A stretch of 64,000 bases of DNA from Acidovorax sp. HDW3. GTDB lineage: Bacteria > Pseudomonadota > Gammaproteobacteria > Burkholderiales > Burkholderiaceae_C. Under the pieces are notes generated by a model that had not been told where the DNA came from, made no database searches, and worked only from the letters and a program-made list of their open reading frames with translations. A program made the translations under genes and the position numbers. The stretch's first letter is position 1, and each line of letters begins with the position of its first letter. The stretch spans positions 62,001 to 126,000 of the forward strand of contig NZ_CP049885.1 of assembly GCF_011303755.1 (NCBI RefSeq), given 5' to 3'. This document shows positions 8,180 through 18,074 of the stretch, piece by piece.

Positions 8180-9387
8180 TGCCAACATCCCCCACTCCCC
8201 GTCGTTACCTCTGGCAGCAACCCGGCTGGCCCGCTCTGCACGTCGATGCTGCCGCCTTGACGCCCGCGCTGGAGTCGGCGCGGCTGGAGCAAGGCAAGCT
8301 GCTGGGCCTGCTGGATGCCATTGGCCTGGTGCCTGCGCAGGATGTGGCGCGCGAGCTGTGGGTGCAGGAGGCGCTGGCCACGGCCCAGATCGAGGGGCAG
8401 CGTTTTGACCTGGCGGTGGTGCGCTCGTCCGTGGCGCGCCGCCTGGGGCTGGATGACACCGGCACGGCTGCGGCAGACCGCTCGGTCGAAGGTCTGATGG
8501 ACGTGATGCAAGATGCCGTGGAGCGTTGCACCGCACCGCTGGACGCTGATCGGTTGTGGCGTTGGCAGTCGGCGCTGTTTCCAGGCGGCACCTCGGGCAT
8601 TCAGCGCATTGCTGTAGGGCGCTGGCGCGACCACGAAGACCCCATGCAGATCGTCTGCGGCCCGCTGGGGCGTGAGGTCGTGCATTACGAGGCACCACCG
8701 TCGCGCCAGGTGGCGGGGGAGATGGCGCACTTGATCGACTGGTTCGAGTCCACCCGACCGACAGGTGACCAGGGGGCGTTGAACGGGTTGGTGCGTGCAG
8801 CGTTGGCGCACCTGTGGTTTGAGACGGTGCACCCGTTTGAAGACGGCAATGGCCGCCTGGGCCGCGCGTTGGCAGACATGGCGCTGGTGCAGGATGGGGT
8901 ATCCCATGGCACCACGTTGCAGCACCTGGTGGCGCCCATTTTTGGCATGGCGCGGCGCATGTGGGTGCGGCGCGGTGAGTACTACGACGCACTCAACGCC
9001 GCGCAGCGCGGCAGCACGGACGTGACGGCCTGGGTGCTGTGGTTTGTGCACTCCTTTGCGCAGGGCTGCAGCGCATCCCAGGCCGTGGTGCGGCAGGCGG
9101 TGGACAAGGCGGCGTTTCGCAGTCGCATACTGCAGGCCGGGGTGAGCCCACGCCAGGCCAAGGTGCTCGAGCGCCTGTTGGCCGTCGGCAGTGTGGAACT
9201 GGGAGGCGGCTTCATGGGCGGGTTGACGGCCGACAAATACACCAAGCTGACCGGCACCAGCAAGCCCACGGCCACGCGGGATTTGGCCGATCTGGCAGCC
9301 AAGGGCCTGCTGCAGGTCAGCGGCCAGGGCCGGGCCACGCGCTATGCGATTGCGGTGCCGGGGTGGACGCAGCCGACGATCGAATAA
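8179..9387 (+). CDS. Fic-family AMPylase with N-terminal inhibitory motif and C-terminal winged helix
   Basis: This 402-residue Fic protein begins with a DUF4172-like region (YLWQQPGWPAL). The inhibitory motif T68-A-Q-I-E72-G fits the (S/T)xxxE(G/N) pattern that blocks ATP gamma-phosphate placement in class II Fic enzymes. The core motif HPFEDGNGRLGR (H218) is intact, so transfer of AMP to a hydroxyl on a target is expected. The C-terminus (about 325-395, KYTKLTGTSKPTATRDLADLA) reads as a winged helix, which suggests DNA binding. It is a single gene between repeat-rich DNA and a VOC protein, with a perfect palindrome over its start codon. The target is unknown. Confidence 0.92.
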   Translation: MPTSPTPRRYLWQQPGWPALHVDAAALTPALESARLEQGKLLGLLDAIGLVPAQDVARELWVQEALATAQIEGQRFDLAVVRSSVARRLGLDDTGTAAADRSVEGLMDVMQDAVERCTAPLDADRLWRWQSALFPGGTSGIQRIAVGRWRDHEDPMQIVCGPLGREVVHYEAPPSRQVAGEMAHLIDWFESTRPTGDQGALNGLVRAALAHLWFETVHPFEDGNGRLGRALADMALVQDGVSHGTTLQHLVAPIFGMARRMWVRRGEYYDALNAAQRGSTDVTAWVLWFVHSFAQGCSASQAVVRQAVDKAAFRSRILQAGVSPRQAKVLERLLAVGSVELGGGFMGGLTADKYTKLTGTSKPTATRDLADLAAKGLLQVSGQGRATRYAIAVPGWTQPTIE

Positions 9388-9468
9388 AACATCCACCCAC
9401 CACCCCAGACTACGATACGCACCCCCGCCACACCCGAGGCGGCACATTTTTCAGGAGATCAACACACC

Positions 9469-9849
9469 ATGTTCAGCCATGTGATGCTGGGAGCCAGGGA
9501 CCTTGAACAATCCCGGCAGTTCTACGACGCTCTTTTGGGCGCCTTGGGCCATGCCCCGGGGGTGGCCAACAAGAGCCGGTATTTCTACCGCAGCGCGGGC
9601 GGCAATTTCGGCATCACGCTGCCCATCAACGGCGAAGCGGCCTGCCATGGCAATGGCAGCACGCTGGGTTTTGCGGCCACCTCGCCCGAGCAGGTGGATG
9701 CCGCCCACGCTGCGGGCGTGGCCGCCGGGGGCGTGAGCTGCGAAAACCCGCCGGGCTGGCGCGAGTTGGGCAATGGCATGCGCCTGTACCTGGCCTACCT
9801 GCGCGACCCGGCAGGCAACAAGCTGTGCCTGACCTACCGCCCGGCGTGA
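9469..9849 (+). CDS. VOC (glyoxalase/bleomycin resistance) family protein
   Basis: This 126-residue single VOC domain shows an N-terminal FSHVMLGARDLEQSRQFYDALLG and a C-terminal YLAYLRDPAGNKLCLTYRP, the usual beta-alpha-beta-beta-beta paired halves with potential metal ligands (H4, E at the second half less clear). Such proteins bind a divalent metal and act on or bind small electrophiles or drugs; the substrate is not predictable. A ribosome site AGGAG lies at 9452-9456. The following 238 bp up to the GST gene hold no gene. Confidence 0.8.
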   Translation: MFSHVMLGARDLEQSRQFYDALLGALGHAPGVANKSRYFYRSAGGNFGITLPINGEAACHGNGSTLGFAATSPEQVDAAHAAGVAAGGVSCENPPGWRELGNGMRLYLAYLRDPAGNKLCLTYRPA

Positions 9850-9940
9850 ACACGGGATGGTTTTGATGCAACTGCCAGAACAATGGGCGCTGGGCGCGCA
9901 TTTGGCGTGATGGTGGGGCTTTGAACGGCGCGATTGTGCG

Positions 9941-9958
9941 TATTTCCACTAGGAAATA
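9941..9958. promoter_or_regulatory. Small inverted repeat upstream of the GST gene
   Basis: TATTTCC and GGAAATA flank four bases (ACTA). The site sits in the only AT-rich part of the 238-bp gap before the GST gene, about 130 bp upstream of its start. It could be an operator; there is no direct evidence. Confidence 0.3.
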
Positions 9959-10087
9959 ACGAAAAATGTGGGAATACATCCGAGCGCACAATCGGCCCTT
10001 TCCCCAGTGTTTGCAGGCCATCGGCAGCGGTGGCTGGCGCCCTGGGGGCGCACCTGGCTTGACTGCGTACCGCGCGTGGAGGAGCAC

Positions 10088-10780
10088 ATGGCACTGAACC
10101 ACCCGATTACCGCCCAGTGGCCCGCGCGCCACCCCGACCGTCTGCAGCTGTACTCCCTGCCCACGCCCAACGGCGTGAAGGTGTCGATTGCGCTCGAAGA
10201 AATGCAGCTGCCTTACGAGGCGCACCGCATCAGCTTTGAGCGGGGCGAACAGTTCCTTCCGGCATTCTTGGCGCTCAACCCGAACAACAAGATCCCGGCG
10301 ATCCTCGATCCGCACGGCCCTGGCGGCGCGCCGCTGGCGCTGTTCGAGTCGGGCGCGATCTTGCTCTACCTGGCCGAGAAAACCGGCCAATTCCTGCCCA
10401 CCGAGGCCAGCGCACGCTACCAGGCGCTGCAGTGGCTGATGTGGCAGGTGGGCGGCCTGGGGCCGATGTTCGGCCAGCTCGGCTTCTTTCACAAGTACGC
10501 CGGCAAGGACTACGAGGACAAGCGCCCGCGCGATCGCTACGTGGCCGAATCGCGGCGCTTGCTGGGCGTGCTCGAACAGCATCTGGCCGGTCGCGCCTGG
10601 ATGCTGGGCGAGCGTTACAGCATCGTCGATATGGCCATCTTCCCCTGGGTGAACAACCTCGTCACGCACTACGCGGCCGGCGAGTTGGTCGGCTGGGCGG
10701 AGTTCCCTCAGGTGCAGCGCGCCCTGGCCACCTTTTTGGCGCGCCCGGCCGTACAACGCGGGCTGCAAATGCCCGTTTGA
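10088..10780 (+). CDS. Glutathione S-transferase, Nu-class (YfcG/YghU-like)
   Basis: This 230-residue two-domain GST has an N-terminal thioredoxin fold (LYSLPTPNGVKVSIALEEM) where the TPNG(x)KV segment is the signature of YfcG/YghU disulfide-bond reductases. The cis-Pro segment NKIPAILD and the FESGAILLYLAEK glutathione contact are present. The C-terminal helical domain contains YSIVDMAIFPWV, the usual N-capping box. YfcG/YghU reduce disulfides with glutathione; the same is likely here. The ATG at 10088 has a strong GGAGG just upstream. The longer frame from 9968 is discarded because it precedes the GST fold. The DAACS transporter follows after 27 bp. Confidence 0.88.
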   Translation: MALNHPITAQWPARHPDRLQLYSLPTPNGVKVSIALEEMQLPYEAHRISFERGEQFLPAFLALNPNNKIPAILDPHGPGGAPLALFESGAILLYLAEKTGQFLPTEASARYQALQWLMWQVGGLGPMFGQLGFFHKYAGKDYEDKRPRDRYVAESRRLLGVLEQHLAGRAWMLGERYSIVDMAIFPWVNNLVTHYAAGELVGWAEFPQVQRALATFLARPAVQRGLQMPV

Positions 10781-10807
10781 ATCATTACAACAACAAGGTT
10801 TTCGCCC

Positions 10808-12148
10808 ATGGCAGCTACCTCTTTGACCCCTCCTAAAAAAACCATTCCCCCGGCCTACCTGATTTTGGTGGCGATGCTGGTTGGTATTGGCGTGGGCTAT
10901 TTCATCTTCGTGCAGTTCCCGGACAAGCAGGCGGCCAAAGAGATCGCCGGCTACATCTCCATCCTCTCGGACGTGTTCCTGCGCCTGATCAAGATGCTGA
11001 TCGGGCCGCTGGTGTTCTCGACCCTGGTGGTGGGCATTGCGCACATGGGTGATGCGGCCTCGGTCGGGCGTGTGTTCGTCAAGGCCATGGCCTGGTTCGT
11101 CACCGCCTCGCTGGTGTCGCTGGTGCTGGGTCTGGTGCTGGCCAACTGGCTGCAGCCGGGGCACAACCTGGGCCTGCCGCTGCCCGATGTGGGCGCGGCC
11201 ACCAACTTGGCGACGGCCAAGTTCACGCTCAAGGAATTCGTCAACCACCTGGTGCCCAAGTCCTTCGCCGAGGCCATGGCGAACAACGAAATCCTGCAGA
11301 TCGTGGTGTTCTCGATGTTCTTTGGCGTCGCCCTGGCGGCGCTGGGCGAAAAGGGCAAGCAGCTCATCGCCGTGACCGAGGAGCTGGCGCACGTCATGCT
11401 CAAGATCACCGGCTACGTCATGAAGCTCGCGCCCCTGGCGGTGTTTGCCGCCATGGCGGCGACGGTGGCCGTTAACGGCCTGGGCGTGCTGCTCAAGTTT
11501 GCCGTCTTCATGGGTGACTTCTACCTCGGCCTGTTCCTGCTCTGGGGTCTGCTGGTGCTGGCAGGCTTTACCTTTCTGGGCAAGCGCATCTTCAAGCTGC
11601 TGGCGCTGATCAAAGAGGCGTTCATGCTCTCCTTTGCCACCGCCAGCTCCGAGGCCGCCTACCCCAAGATCCTCGACGGCCTGGACCGCTTTGGCGTCAA
11701 GCGCAAAATTTCGAGCTTTGTCATGCCCATGGGCTACTCGTTCAACCTCGACGGCTCGATGATGTACTGCACCTTCGCCACGCTGTTCATCGCCCAGGCC
11801 TACGACATCCACCTCTCGCTGGCGACGCAGGTCACCATGCTGCTCATCCTCATGCTCACCTCCAAGGGCATGGCCGGCGTGCCGCGCGCCTCGCTGGTGG
11901 TGATTGCCGCCACGCTCAACCAGTTCGACATTCCCGAAGCCGGCCTGCTGCTGATCCTGGGCGTCGATACCTTCCTCGACATGGGCCGCTCGGCCACCAA
12001 CGCCGTGGGTAACTCCATCGCCAGCGCCGTCGTCGCCAAGTGGGAGGGCCAGCTGTTGACTGAGGAGGAGGCTGCCGAACACGCGCGCAGCATGGACGAA
12101 GAAGCCGCCGCCCGCGCCCACCCCGTGCCCGGGCCGGATCTGGCATGA
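10808..12148 (+). CDS. Dicarboxylate/amino acid:cation symporter (DAACS)
   Basis: This 446-residue inner-membrane transporter has the fold of GltP/DctA/GltPh. Features include an N-terminal helix (YLILVAMLVGIGVGYFIF), the segment RLIKMLIGPLVFSTLVVGIAHM, the helical-hairpin region FATASSEAAYPKIL in place of the usual serine-rich HP1, the Na-binding NLDGS segment (about 315) and HP2-like TSKGMAGVPRASLV. The C-terminal substrate helix has DTFLDMGRSATNAVGN, with D and R/N residues typical of acidic substrates. Uptake of C4-dicarboxylates or glutamate/aspartate with Na+ or H+ is expected. Its stop overlaps the start of a periplasmic binding-protein gene (ATGA). Confidence 0.9.
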   Translation: MAATSLTPPKKTIPPAYLILVAMLVGIGVGYFIFVQFPDKQAAKEIAGYISILSDVFLRLIKMLIGPLVFSTLVVGIAHMGDAASVGRVFVKAMAWFVTASLVSLVLGLVLANWLQPGHNLGLPLPDVGAATNLATAKFTLKEFVNHLVPKSFAEAMANNEILQIVVFSMFFGVALAALGEKGKQLIAVTEELAHVMLKITGYVMKLAPLAVFAAMAATVAVNGLGVLLKFAVFMGDFYLGLFLLWGLLVLAGFTFLGKRIFKLLALIKEAFMLSFATASSEAAYPKILDGLDRFGVKRKISSFVMPMGYSFNLDGSMMYCTFATLFIAQAYDIHLSLATQVTMLLILMLTSKGMAGVPRASLVVIAATLNQFDIPEAGLLLILGVDTFLDMGRSATNAVGNSIASAVVAKWEGQLLTEEEAAEHARSMDEEAAARAHPVPGPDLA

Positions 12149-13068
12149 AGGCCGCCGTTCTTCTCCTGGGCGCCTGGCTCGCCCTGGGCAGCGCGCAGGC
12201 CGAGGACGGCCCCGAGAACAGCAGCCGCAACCCTGGCGCCCAGCCCCTGAGCGGCCTGCTGGCGCAGGTGCGCAGCAGTGGCAGCGTGGCCCTGGCGTAC
12301 CGCACCAGCTCGGTGCCGTTTTCCTACCTGAACGCGCAGGGCCAGCCCGTGGGTTACTCGATCGCGCTGTGCCAGGCGCTGGTGCAGGGCATGGAGCAGG
12401 TGGTGCAGCGCCCGCTGACGGTTCGCTGGGTGCCCGTCACCGCCGCCACCCGCCAGGAGGCGATTACGAGCGGCGCCGCCGACCTCGAATGCGGCTCGAC
12501 CACCAGCAACGTTGCACGCCAGCGCACCGTGGCGTTCTCACCAACAATTTTTGTTGCTGGCACGCGCCTCTTGGTGCGCAAAAAATCGGGCATCCGCGAC
12601 TGGCGCGATTTGGCGGGCAAGAGCGTGGCCGTGACCGAGGGCACGACCAACGCCGCCTTGCTGCAAAAACTCGCCCCGCGCCTGCCGCAGCCGCCCCTGC
12701 TGCTGGTGCAGCGCGAGCACCAGGACGCGTTTGCCCAGGTAGCCAGCGGCGCGGCCGACGCCTTTGCCACCGACGACGTGCTGCTGCACGGCCTGGTGGC
12801 GCAAACCCCGGGCGCGCGCGAGCGCCTGGCCGTGGTCGGCGAGCTGCTGTCCTACGAACCCTACGCCCTCATGTTCCGCAAGGGCGATGCGCAGCTGGCC
12901 AAGTTCGTCACCGACCGCCTGCGCAGCCTGGCCGCTGACGGCGAGATCGAGCGCCAGTACGAACGCTGGTTTCTGCGCCCGCTGCCCGATGGCCAGCGTC
13001 TGAACCTGCCCATGAGCGCGCAGCTGCAGGCCATCATCGACAGTCTGGCCGCCGCGCAGGTGGAGTGA
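12145..13068 (+). CDS. Periplasmic amino-acid binding protein (SBP family 3, GltI-like)
   Basis: This 307-residue protein has a signal peptide (cleavage after AQA, near residue 19) and a family-3 solute-binding fold: LAYRTSSVPFSYLNAQGQPVGYSIALCQAL, then TRQEAITSGAADLECGSTTSN and the late AFATDD...EPYALMFRKGD. These match glutamate/aspartate-binding GltI proteins. Such proteins normally feed ABC permeases, but none is nearby. The gene overlaps the DAACS symporter by 4 bp, so the two are coupled. It may supply a stand-alone sensor or buffer, or cooperate with a transporter elsewhere. Identification is good; the partner is unknown. Confidence 0.87.
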   Translation: MKAAVLLLGAWLALGSAQAEDGPENSSRNPGAQPLSGLLAQVRSSGSVALAYRTSSVPFSYLNAQGQPVGYSIALCQALVQGMEQVVQRPLTVRWVPVTAATRQEAITSGAADLECGSTTSNVARQRTVAFSPTIFVAGTRLLVRKKSGIRDWRDLAGKSVAVTEGTTNAALLQKLAPRLPQPPLLLVQREHQDAFAQVASGAADAFATDDVLLHGLVAQTPGARERLAVVGELLSYEPYALMFRKGDAQLAKFVTDRLRSLAADGEIERQYERWFLRPLPDGQRLNLPMSAQLQAIIDSLAAAQVE

Positions 13069-13072
13069 AATA

Positions 13073-13122
13073 GGCCGCTGGCGCTTGCTAGATAAGCGCT
13101 AGCAGCTATAAAAACAATAGCA
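13073..13122 (-). repeat. Dispersed short repeat, copy 3
   Basis: On the minus strand this reads TTGCTATTGTTTTTATAGCT followed by GCTAGCGCTTATCTAGCAAG and CGCCAGCGGCC. It fills the gap between the convergent binding-protein and argC genes and nearly abuts the argC stop. Confidence 0.8.
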
Positions 13123-13124
13123 AA

Positions 13125-14051
13125 TTATTCCCATCCCAGCATCAGCTGCAGGTTCTGCACCGCAGCGCCGCTGGCGCCCTTACCCAGGTTGTCCAGGCGG
13201 GCAATTGCCACGGCCTGGCGCGCTGCCTCGTTGGCAAAAACGCGGATTTCCAGTTGGTTGGTGTCGGCCAGGGCGGTGGCGTCGAGCTTGCCGTCTGCCG
13301 TGGCGGGTAGCACCTGCACGTACTGCTGCGGCGTGTTGCTGCGGGCGTAGTGCGCGCTGTAGGCGGCCTGCAGGTCGGCGCCGCTGGGGCGGCCCGGCAG
13401 CTGATCGAGGTGCAGCGGCAATTGCACCAACATGCCCTGGCGGAAGTTGCCGACCGAGGGCAAAAACAGTGGGCGCGCCGTCAGGCCGGTGCAGCGCATG
13501 ATCTCGGGGATGTGCTTGTGCGACAGGCCCAGGGCGTAGCTCTCGAACAGCGGCGCCTGGCCGGCCTCGTAGGCTTCGATCATGGGGCGTCCGCCGCCCG
13601 AGTAGCCGCTGACCGAGGGCAGCGACACCGGCATGTCCGGCGCCAGCAGGCCGGCGTCGATCAGCGGGCGCAAGAGCGCAATCGCGCCCGTGGCGTAGCA
13701 GCCGGGGTTGGCCACGCGCTCGGCGGTGGCAATGGCTTGCGCCTGGCCGGCCTGCAGCTCGGCAAAGCCGTAGACCCAGCCATCGGCCACACGGTGCGCG
13801 GTGGAGGCGTCGATGAGGCGCGGCTTTTTGCCCGGCAGGGCGTCGATCAGGGCCACCGATTCACGCGCGGCGTCGTCGTGCAGGCACAGGATGACGACAT
13901 CGACTTGCGCCATCAGCGCCTGCTTGGCCTGCGCGTCTTTGCGCAGCGCCGGGTCAATGCTGACGAGCTCGATGTGGCCCATGGACTGCAGGCGTTCGCG
14001 GATTTGCAGCCCGGTGGTGCCGGCCTCGCCGTCGATGAAGATTTTGAACAT
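13125..14051 (-). CDS. argC: N-acetyl-gamma-glutamyl-phosphate reductase, short form
   Basis: This 308-residue enzyme reduces N-acetylglutamyl phosphate to the semialdehyde with NADPH in arginine synthesis. It has the Rossmann start [13 protein letters not shown] and the catalytic Cys118 in NPGCYATG, plus HKHIPEI near 210. The length and [10 protein letters not shown] sequence are those of the second, shorter ArgC type. The ATG at 14051 is preferred because the longer frame to 14144 lies upstream of the Rossmann strand. It is monocistronic and divergent from sucC. Confidence 0.93.
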   Translation of the reverse strand: MFKIFIDGEAGTTGLQIRERLQSMGHIELVSIDPALRKDAQAKQALMAQVDVVILCLHDDAARESVALIDALPGKKPRLIDASTAHRVADGWVYGFAELQAGQAQAIATAERVANPGCYATGAIALLRPLIDAGLLAPDMPVSLPSVSGYSGGGRPMIEAYEAGQAPLFESYALGLSHKHIPEIMRCTGLTARPLFLPSVGNFRQGMLVQLPLHLDQLPGRPSGADLQAAYSAHYARSNTPQQYVQVLPATADGKLDATALADTNQLEIRVFANEAARQAVAIARLDNLGKGASGAAVQNLQLMLGWE

Positions 14052-14239
14052 GGCGGGCCCTCCGATCGGCAAAAAAAGAGACCCCGCGACGGTGCTGGGG
14101 TCGTAAGTTCCACAACAGGTATGGTGCGTCGCAGCATGATACATTCACCGGCTGCCATGTCCCCAGCCCGCGGCCAGACAAACCAATCATGGCAAACGGG
14201 TCAACGGGTTAGTACCACCCTTCCCCTGAGAGAGACCTC

Positions 14240-15400
<1,161 letters not shown>

Positions 15401-15418
15401 GAAGCCCGGAGAACACCT

Positions 15419-16315
15419 ATGTCGATCTACATCAACAAAGACACCAAAGTCATCACCCAGGGCATCACGGGCAAGACCGGCCAGTTCCACACTGAGAAGT
15501 GCCAGGAATACGCCAACGGCAAGAACTGCTTCGTGGCCGGCGTGAACCCGAAGAAGGCCGGCGAGTCCATCTTCAACATCCCCATCTACGGCTCCGTCAA
15601 GGAAGCGGCAACGCAGACCGGCGCCACCGTGTCGGTGATCTACGTGCCGCCGGCAGGCGCGGCTGCTGCCATCTGGGAAGCCGTCGAGGCCGACCTGGAC
15701 CTGGCGATCTGCATCACCGAAGGCATTCCGGTGCGCGACATGCTCGAAGTGCGCAACAAGATGCGCGCCAAGGAAGCCGTTGGCGGCAAGCGCACCCTGC
15801 TGCTGGGCCCCAACTGCCCGGGCCTGATCACGCCCGACGAGATCAAGATCGGCATCATGCCCGGCCACATCCACCGCAAGGGCCGCATCGGCGTGGTGTC
15901 CCGTTCGGGCACGCTGACCTATGAAGCCGTGGCCATGTTGACCGAAGTCGGCCTGGGCCAGTCCAGCGCCGTGGGCATTGGCGGCGACCCGATCAACGGC
16001 CTCAAGCACATCGACGTGATGAAGGCGTTCAACGACGATCCGGACACCGACGCCGTCATCATGATTGGCGAAATCGGCGGCCCCGACGAAGCCGAAGCCG
16101 CGCAGTGGTGCAAGGCCAATATGAAGAAGCCCGTGGTCGGCTTCATCGCTGGCGTCACGGCCCCTCCGGGCAAGCGCATGGGCCACGCCGGCGCGCTGAT
16201 CTCCGGCGGCGCCGACACGGCCGACGCCAAGCTCGCCATCATGGAAGAGTGCGGTTTCGTCGTCACGCGCAACCCGTCCGAACTGGGCAAGCTGCTCAAG
16301 GCGCAGCTCAAGTAA
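15419..16315 (+). CDS. sucD: Succinyl-CoA synthetase subunit alpha
   Basis: This 298-residue CoA-binding subunit partners SucC. CoA-binding [13 protein letters not shown] is at the start, VYVPPAGAA in the Rossmann part and [10 protein letters not shown] near residue 246 carries the phosphohistidine. Ribosome site GGAG lies 11 bp upstream. The stop is followed by a strong terminator, so the sucCD operon ends here. Confidence 0.96.
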   Translation: MSIYINKDTKVITQGITGKTGQFHTEKCQEYANGKNCFVAGVNPKKAGESIFNIPIYGSVKEAATQTGATVSVIYVPPAGAAAAIWEAVEADLDLAICITEGIPVRDMLEVRNKMRAKEAVGGKRTLLLGPNCPGLITPDEIKIGIMPGHIHRKGRIGVVSRSGTLTYEAVAMLTEVGLGQSSAVGIGGDPINGLKHIDVMKAFNDDPDTDAVIMIGEIGGPDEAEAAQWCKANMKKPVVGFIAGVTAPPGKRMGHAGALISGGADTADAKLAIMEECGFVVTRNPSELGKLLKAQLK

Positions 16316-16335
16316 GCCCTGTGCTTGCCGCCCCG

Positions 16336-16370
16336 ACGCCCGCAGTGCCAACGCTGCGGGCGTTTTTTTT
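16336..16370 (+). terminator. Rho-independent terminator of sucCD
   Basis: GCCCGCAG pairs with CTGCGGGC around an 8-base loop and is followed by a G and eight T residues. It lies 20 bp after the sucD stop. Confidence 0.88.
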
Positions 16371-16552
16371 CGCCGTCACACTGCGGTACAAAAAAGACAG
16401 TGGCGGCCCATTCAATGCCGATTCAAATAGCCCTCGTCTATGATGCTGCGCTACGCAACAGGGCAGAACATGGCGGATTTTCATTCCTCGGTCACGCAGC
16501 AGCCTTTTTTTATTTCCCCGTCAACGCAGATTGCCGCCGGCAAGAGGGCGCT

Positions 16553-17368
16553 ATGAATTCGGTGGCCCGTTTGTCGTACGAGTTTTGCGGTCTGACCGAT
16601 TGCGGGCGGGTGCGCAAGAACAATGAAGATGCGGTGGCCGTCGATCCCGCCCACGGCCTGGCCCTGCTGGCCGATGGCATGGGCGGCTACAACGCCGGCG
16701 AGGTGGCCAGCAGCATGGCCATTTCCGTCACTCAGCACGCCATGGTGCGCTGGCTCGAGCAGGCACAAGGCCGGCCCGCCAGCGCTGCCGTGCGCCAGGC
16801 ACTGCAAGAGAGCGTGCAGCAGGCCAATCTGGCGGTGCTCAAAACGTCCATGCTGCAACCGCAATGCGCCGGCATGGGCACGACGCTGGTGGTGGCGGTA
16901 TTCGGCGGCGATCGTCTGGTTTTGGGCCATATGGGCGATTCGCGTTGCTACCGCCTGCGCGCCGGACAGCTGCAGCAGCTCACACGCGACCATTCCTGGC
17001 TGCAAGAGCAGCTCGACGCCGGGCTGATGACGCCCGAGGAGGCCGCGCAATCGGGCTACGGCAATTTGGTCACGCGCGCCCTGGGGGTGGAAGAAGAAAC
17101 GCTGCTGGACATCAACGAATTCCAGGTCGAGCCCCTGGACTTATTCTTGCTTTGTTCCGATGGTTTGTCCGATATGCTCAGCGACCACGAACTGCTCATG
17201 CTCAGTAACAGCTCCGATAGCCTGGAAGAAAAAACCCGCTGCCTGGTCGATACGGCCAACGCCATGGGTGGGCGCGACAATATCAGCGTCGTCTTGGTGC
17301 AAGCCCATACCCAGGGGCGCAGTAAATCGGGCTTGATCTCGCGGTTGTTGCATAAAAAAGCGGCATGA
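16553..17368 (+). CDS. PP2C-type serine/threonine protein phosphatase
   Basis: This 271-residue PPM phosphatase resembles bacterial Stp1/PrpC. The metal-binding motifs are all present: RKNNEDAVAV, LLADGMGGYNAGEVASS, GMGTTLVV, GDSRCYRL, TRDHSWLQEQ, LCSDGLSDML and GGRDNISVVLV. It dephosphorylates Ser/Thr phosphoproteins with Mn/Mg. The ATG at 16553 is chosen from the AAGAGGG ribosome site; the longer frame crosses the sucD terminator. It is followed by an FHA-domain gene (46 bp) and a cyclic-nucleotide phosphodiesterase-like gene, suggesting a signalling operon. No Ser/Thr kinase gene is in the window. Confidence 0.92.
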   Translation: MNSVARLSYEFCGLTDCGRVRKNNEDAVAVDPAHGLALLADGMGGYNAGEVASSMAISVTQHAMVRWLEQAQGRPASAAVRQALQESVQQANLAVLKTSMLQPQCAGMGTTLVVAVFGGDRLVLGHMGDSRCYRLRAGQLQQLTRDHSWLQEQLDAGLMTPEEAAQSGYGNLVTRALGVEEETLLDINEFQVEPLDLFLLCSDGLSDMLSDHELLMLSNSSDSLEEKTRCLVDTANAMGGRDNISVVLVQAHTQGRSKSGLISRLLHKKAA

Positions 17369-17414
17369 GCCTTGTCATTCATTGAAAATAGAATTTAGAA
17401 ATCAGGAGTTGGCC

Positions 17415-18050
17415 ATGCCCAAATTGATCGTCTCGATCGACGGTGTTGTCATCAAGGAAGTCGAGTTGACCAAAGAGCGTACTTCCTTGGGGCGCAGGCC
17501 GTATAACGACGTCGTTATCGACAACCTGGCCATCAGCGGCGAACACGCCGCCGTGCACCTGCACGGCGAGCAGGCCGAAATTGAAGACCTGGGTAGCACC
17601 AATGGCACGTTCATCAACGGCCATACCGTCAAGCGCCAGGCACTGCACAGTGGCGACATCATCGACCTGGGTAAATACAAGGTGCGCTTTTTGAACGAAG
17701 CCCAGCGACCGGACTTTGAAAAAACCATGATTTTCAAACCCGGCCAGCTGCCGCCCGTGGTGCACCGTCCGCCGCCGCCGCCGGCGCCCATCAGTGCCTA
17801 CATCAAGGTGCTGTCCGGTTCGGCCTCGGGGCGTGAGGTCAATTTGGTCAAAATTGTCACCACCATCGGCAAGCCTGGCGTGGCCGTGGCCTCGATCACC
17901 AAGCGCCCGCATGGCTATGTGCTCACCCATGTGGACGGCGAGCAAAGCCCGACGCTCAACGGCAAACCCATTGGCGGCGAGCCCATTGCCCTGCACAGCG
18001 GCGACCTGCTCGATCTGGCCGGCACGCAGATGCAGTTCATGCAACGCTGA
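17415..18050 (+). CDS. FHA-domain protein (two FHA-like halves)
   Basis: This 211-residue protein has an N-terminal forkhead-associated domain (about 5-90). TSLGRRPYNDVVIDN and ISGEHAAVHL carry the conserved GR, S and H, and LGSTNGTFING the N that binds phosphothreonine. A Pro-rich linker near 115-130 leads to a second, FHA-like half (about 135-211). That half has GKPGVAVASITKRPHGYVLTHVDG and LNGKPIGGEP, where the classical Arg is less clear. The start at 17415 follows AGGAG. Being between a PP2C phosphatase and a phosphodiesterase it is probably a phospho-Thr reader whose signal is erased by the phosphatase. Confidence 0.88.
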   Translation: MPKLIVSIDGVVIKEVELTKERTSLGRRPYNDVVIDNLAISGEHAAVHLHGEQAEIEDLGSTNGTFINGHTVKRQALHSGDIIDLGKYKVRFLNEAQRPDFEKTMIFKPGQLPPVVHRPPPPPAPISAYIKVLSGSASGREVNLVKIVTTIGKPGVAVASITKRPHGYVLTHVDGEQSPTLNGKPIGGEPIALHSGDLLDLAGTQMQFMQR

Positions 18051-18074
18051 CGGGCGCGGCACAGGGGGCGGCCC

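Noticed and set aside
9626..12121. Open frame of 831 codons opposite the GST and symporter genes
   Set aside because: Antisense shadow; both plus-strand genes have clear family motifs and ribosome sites.
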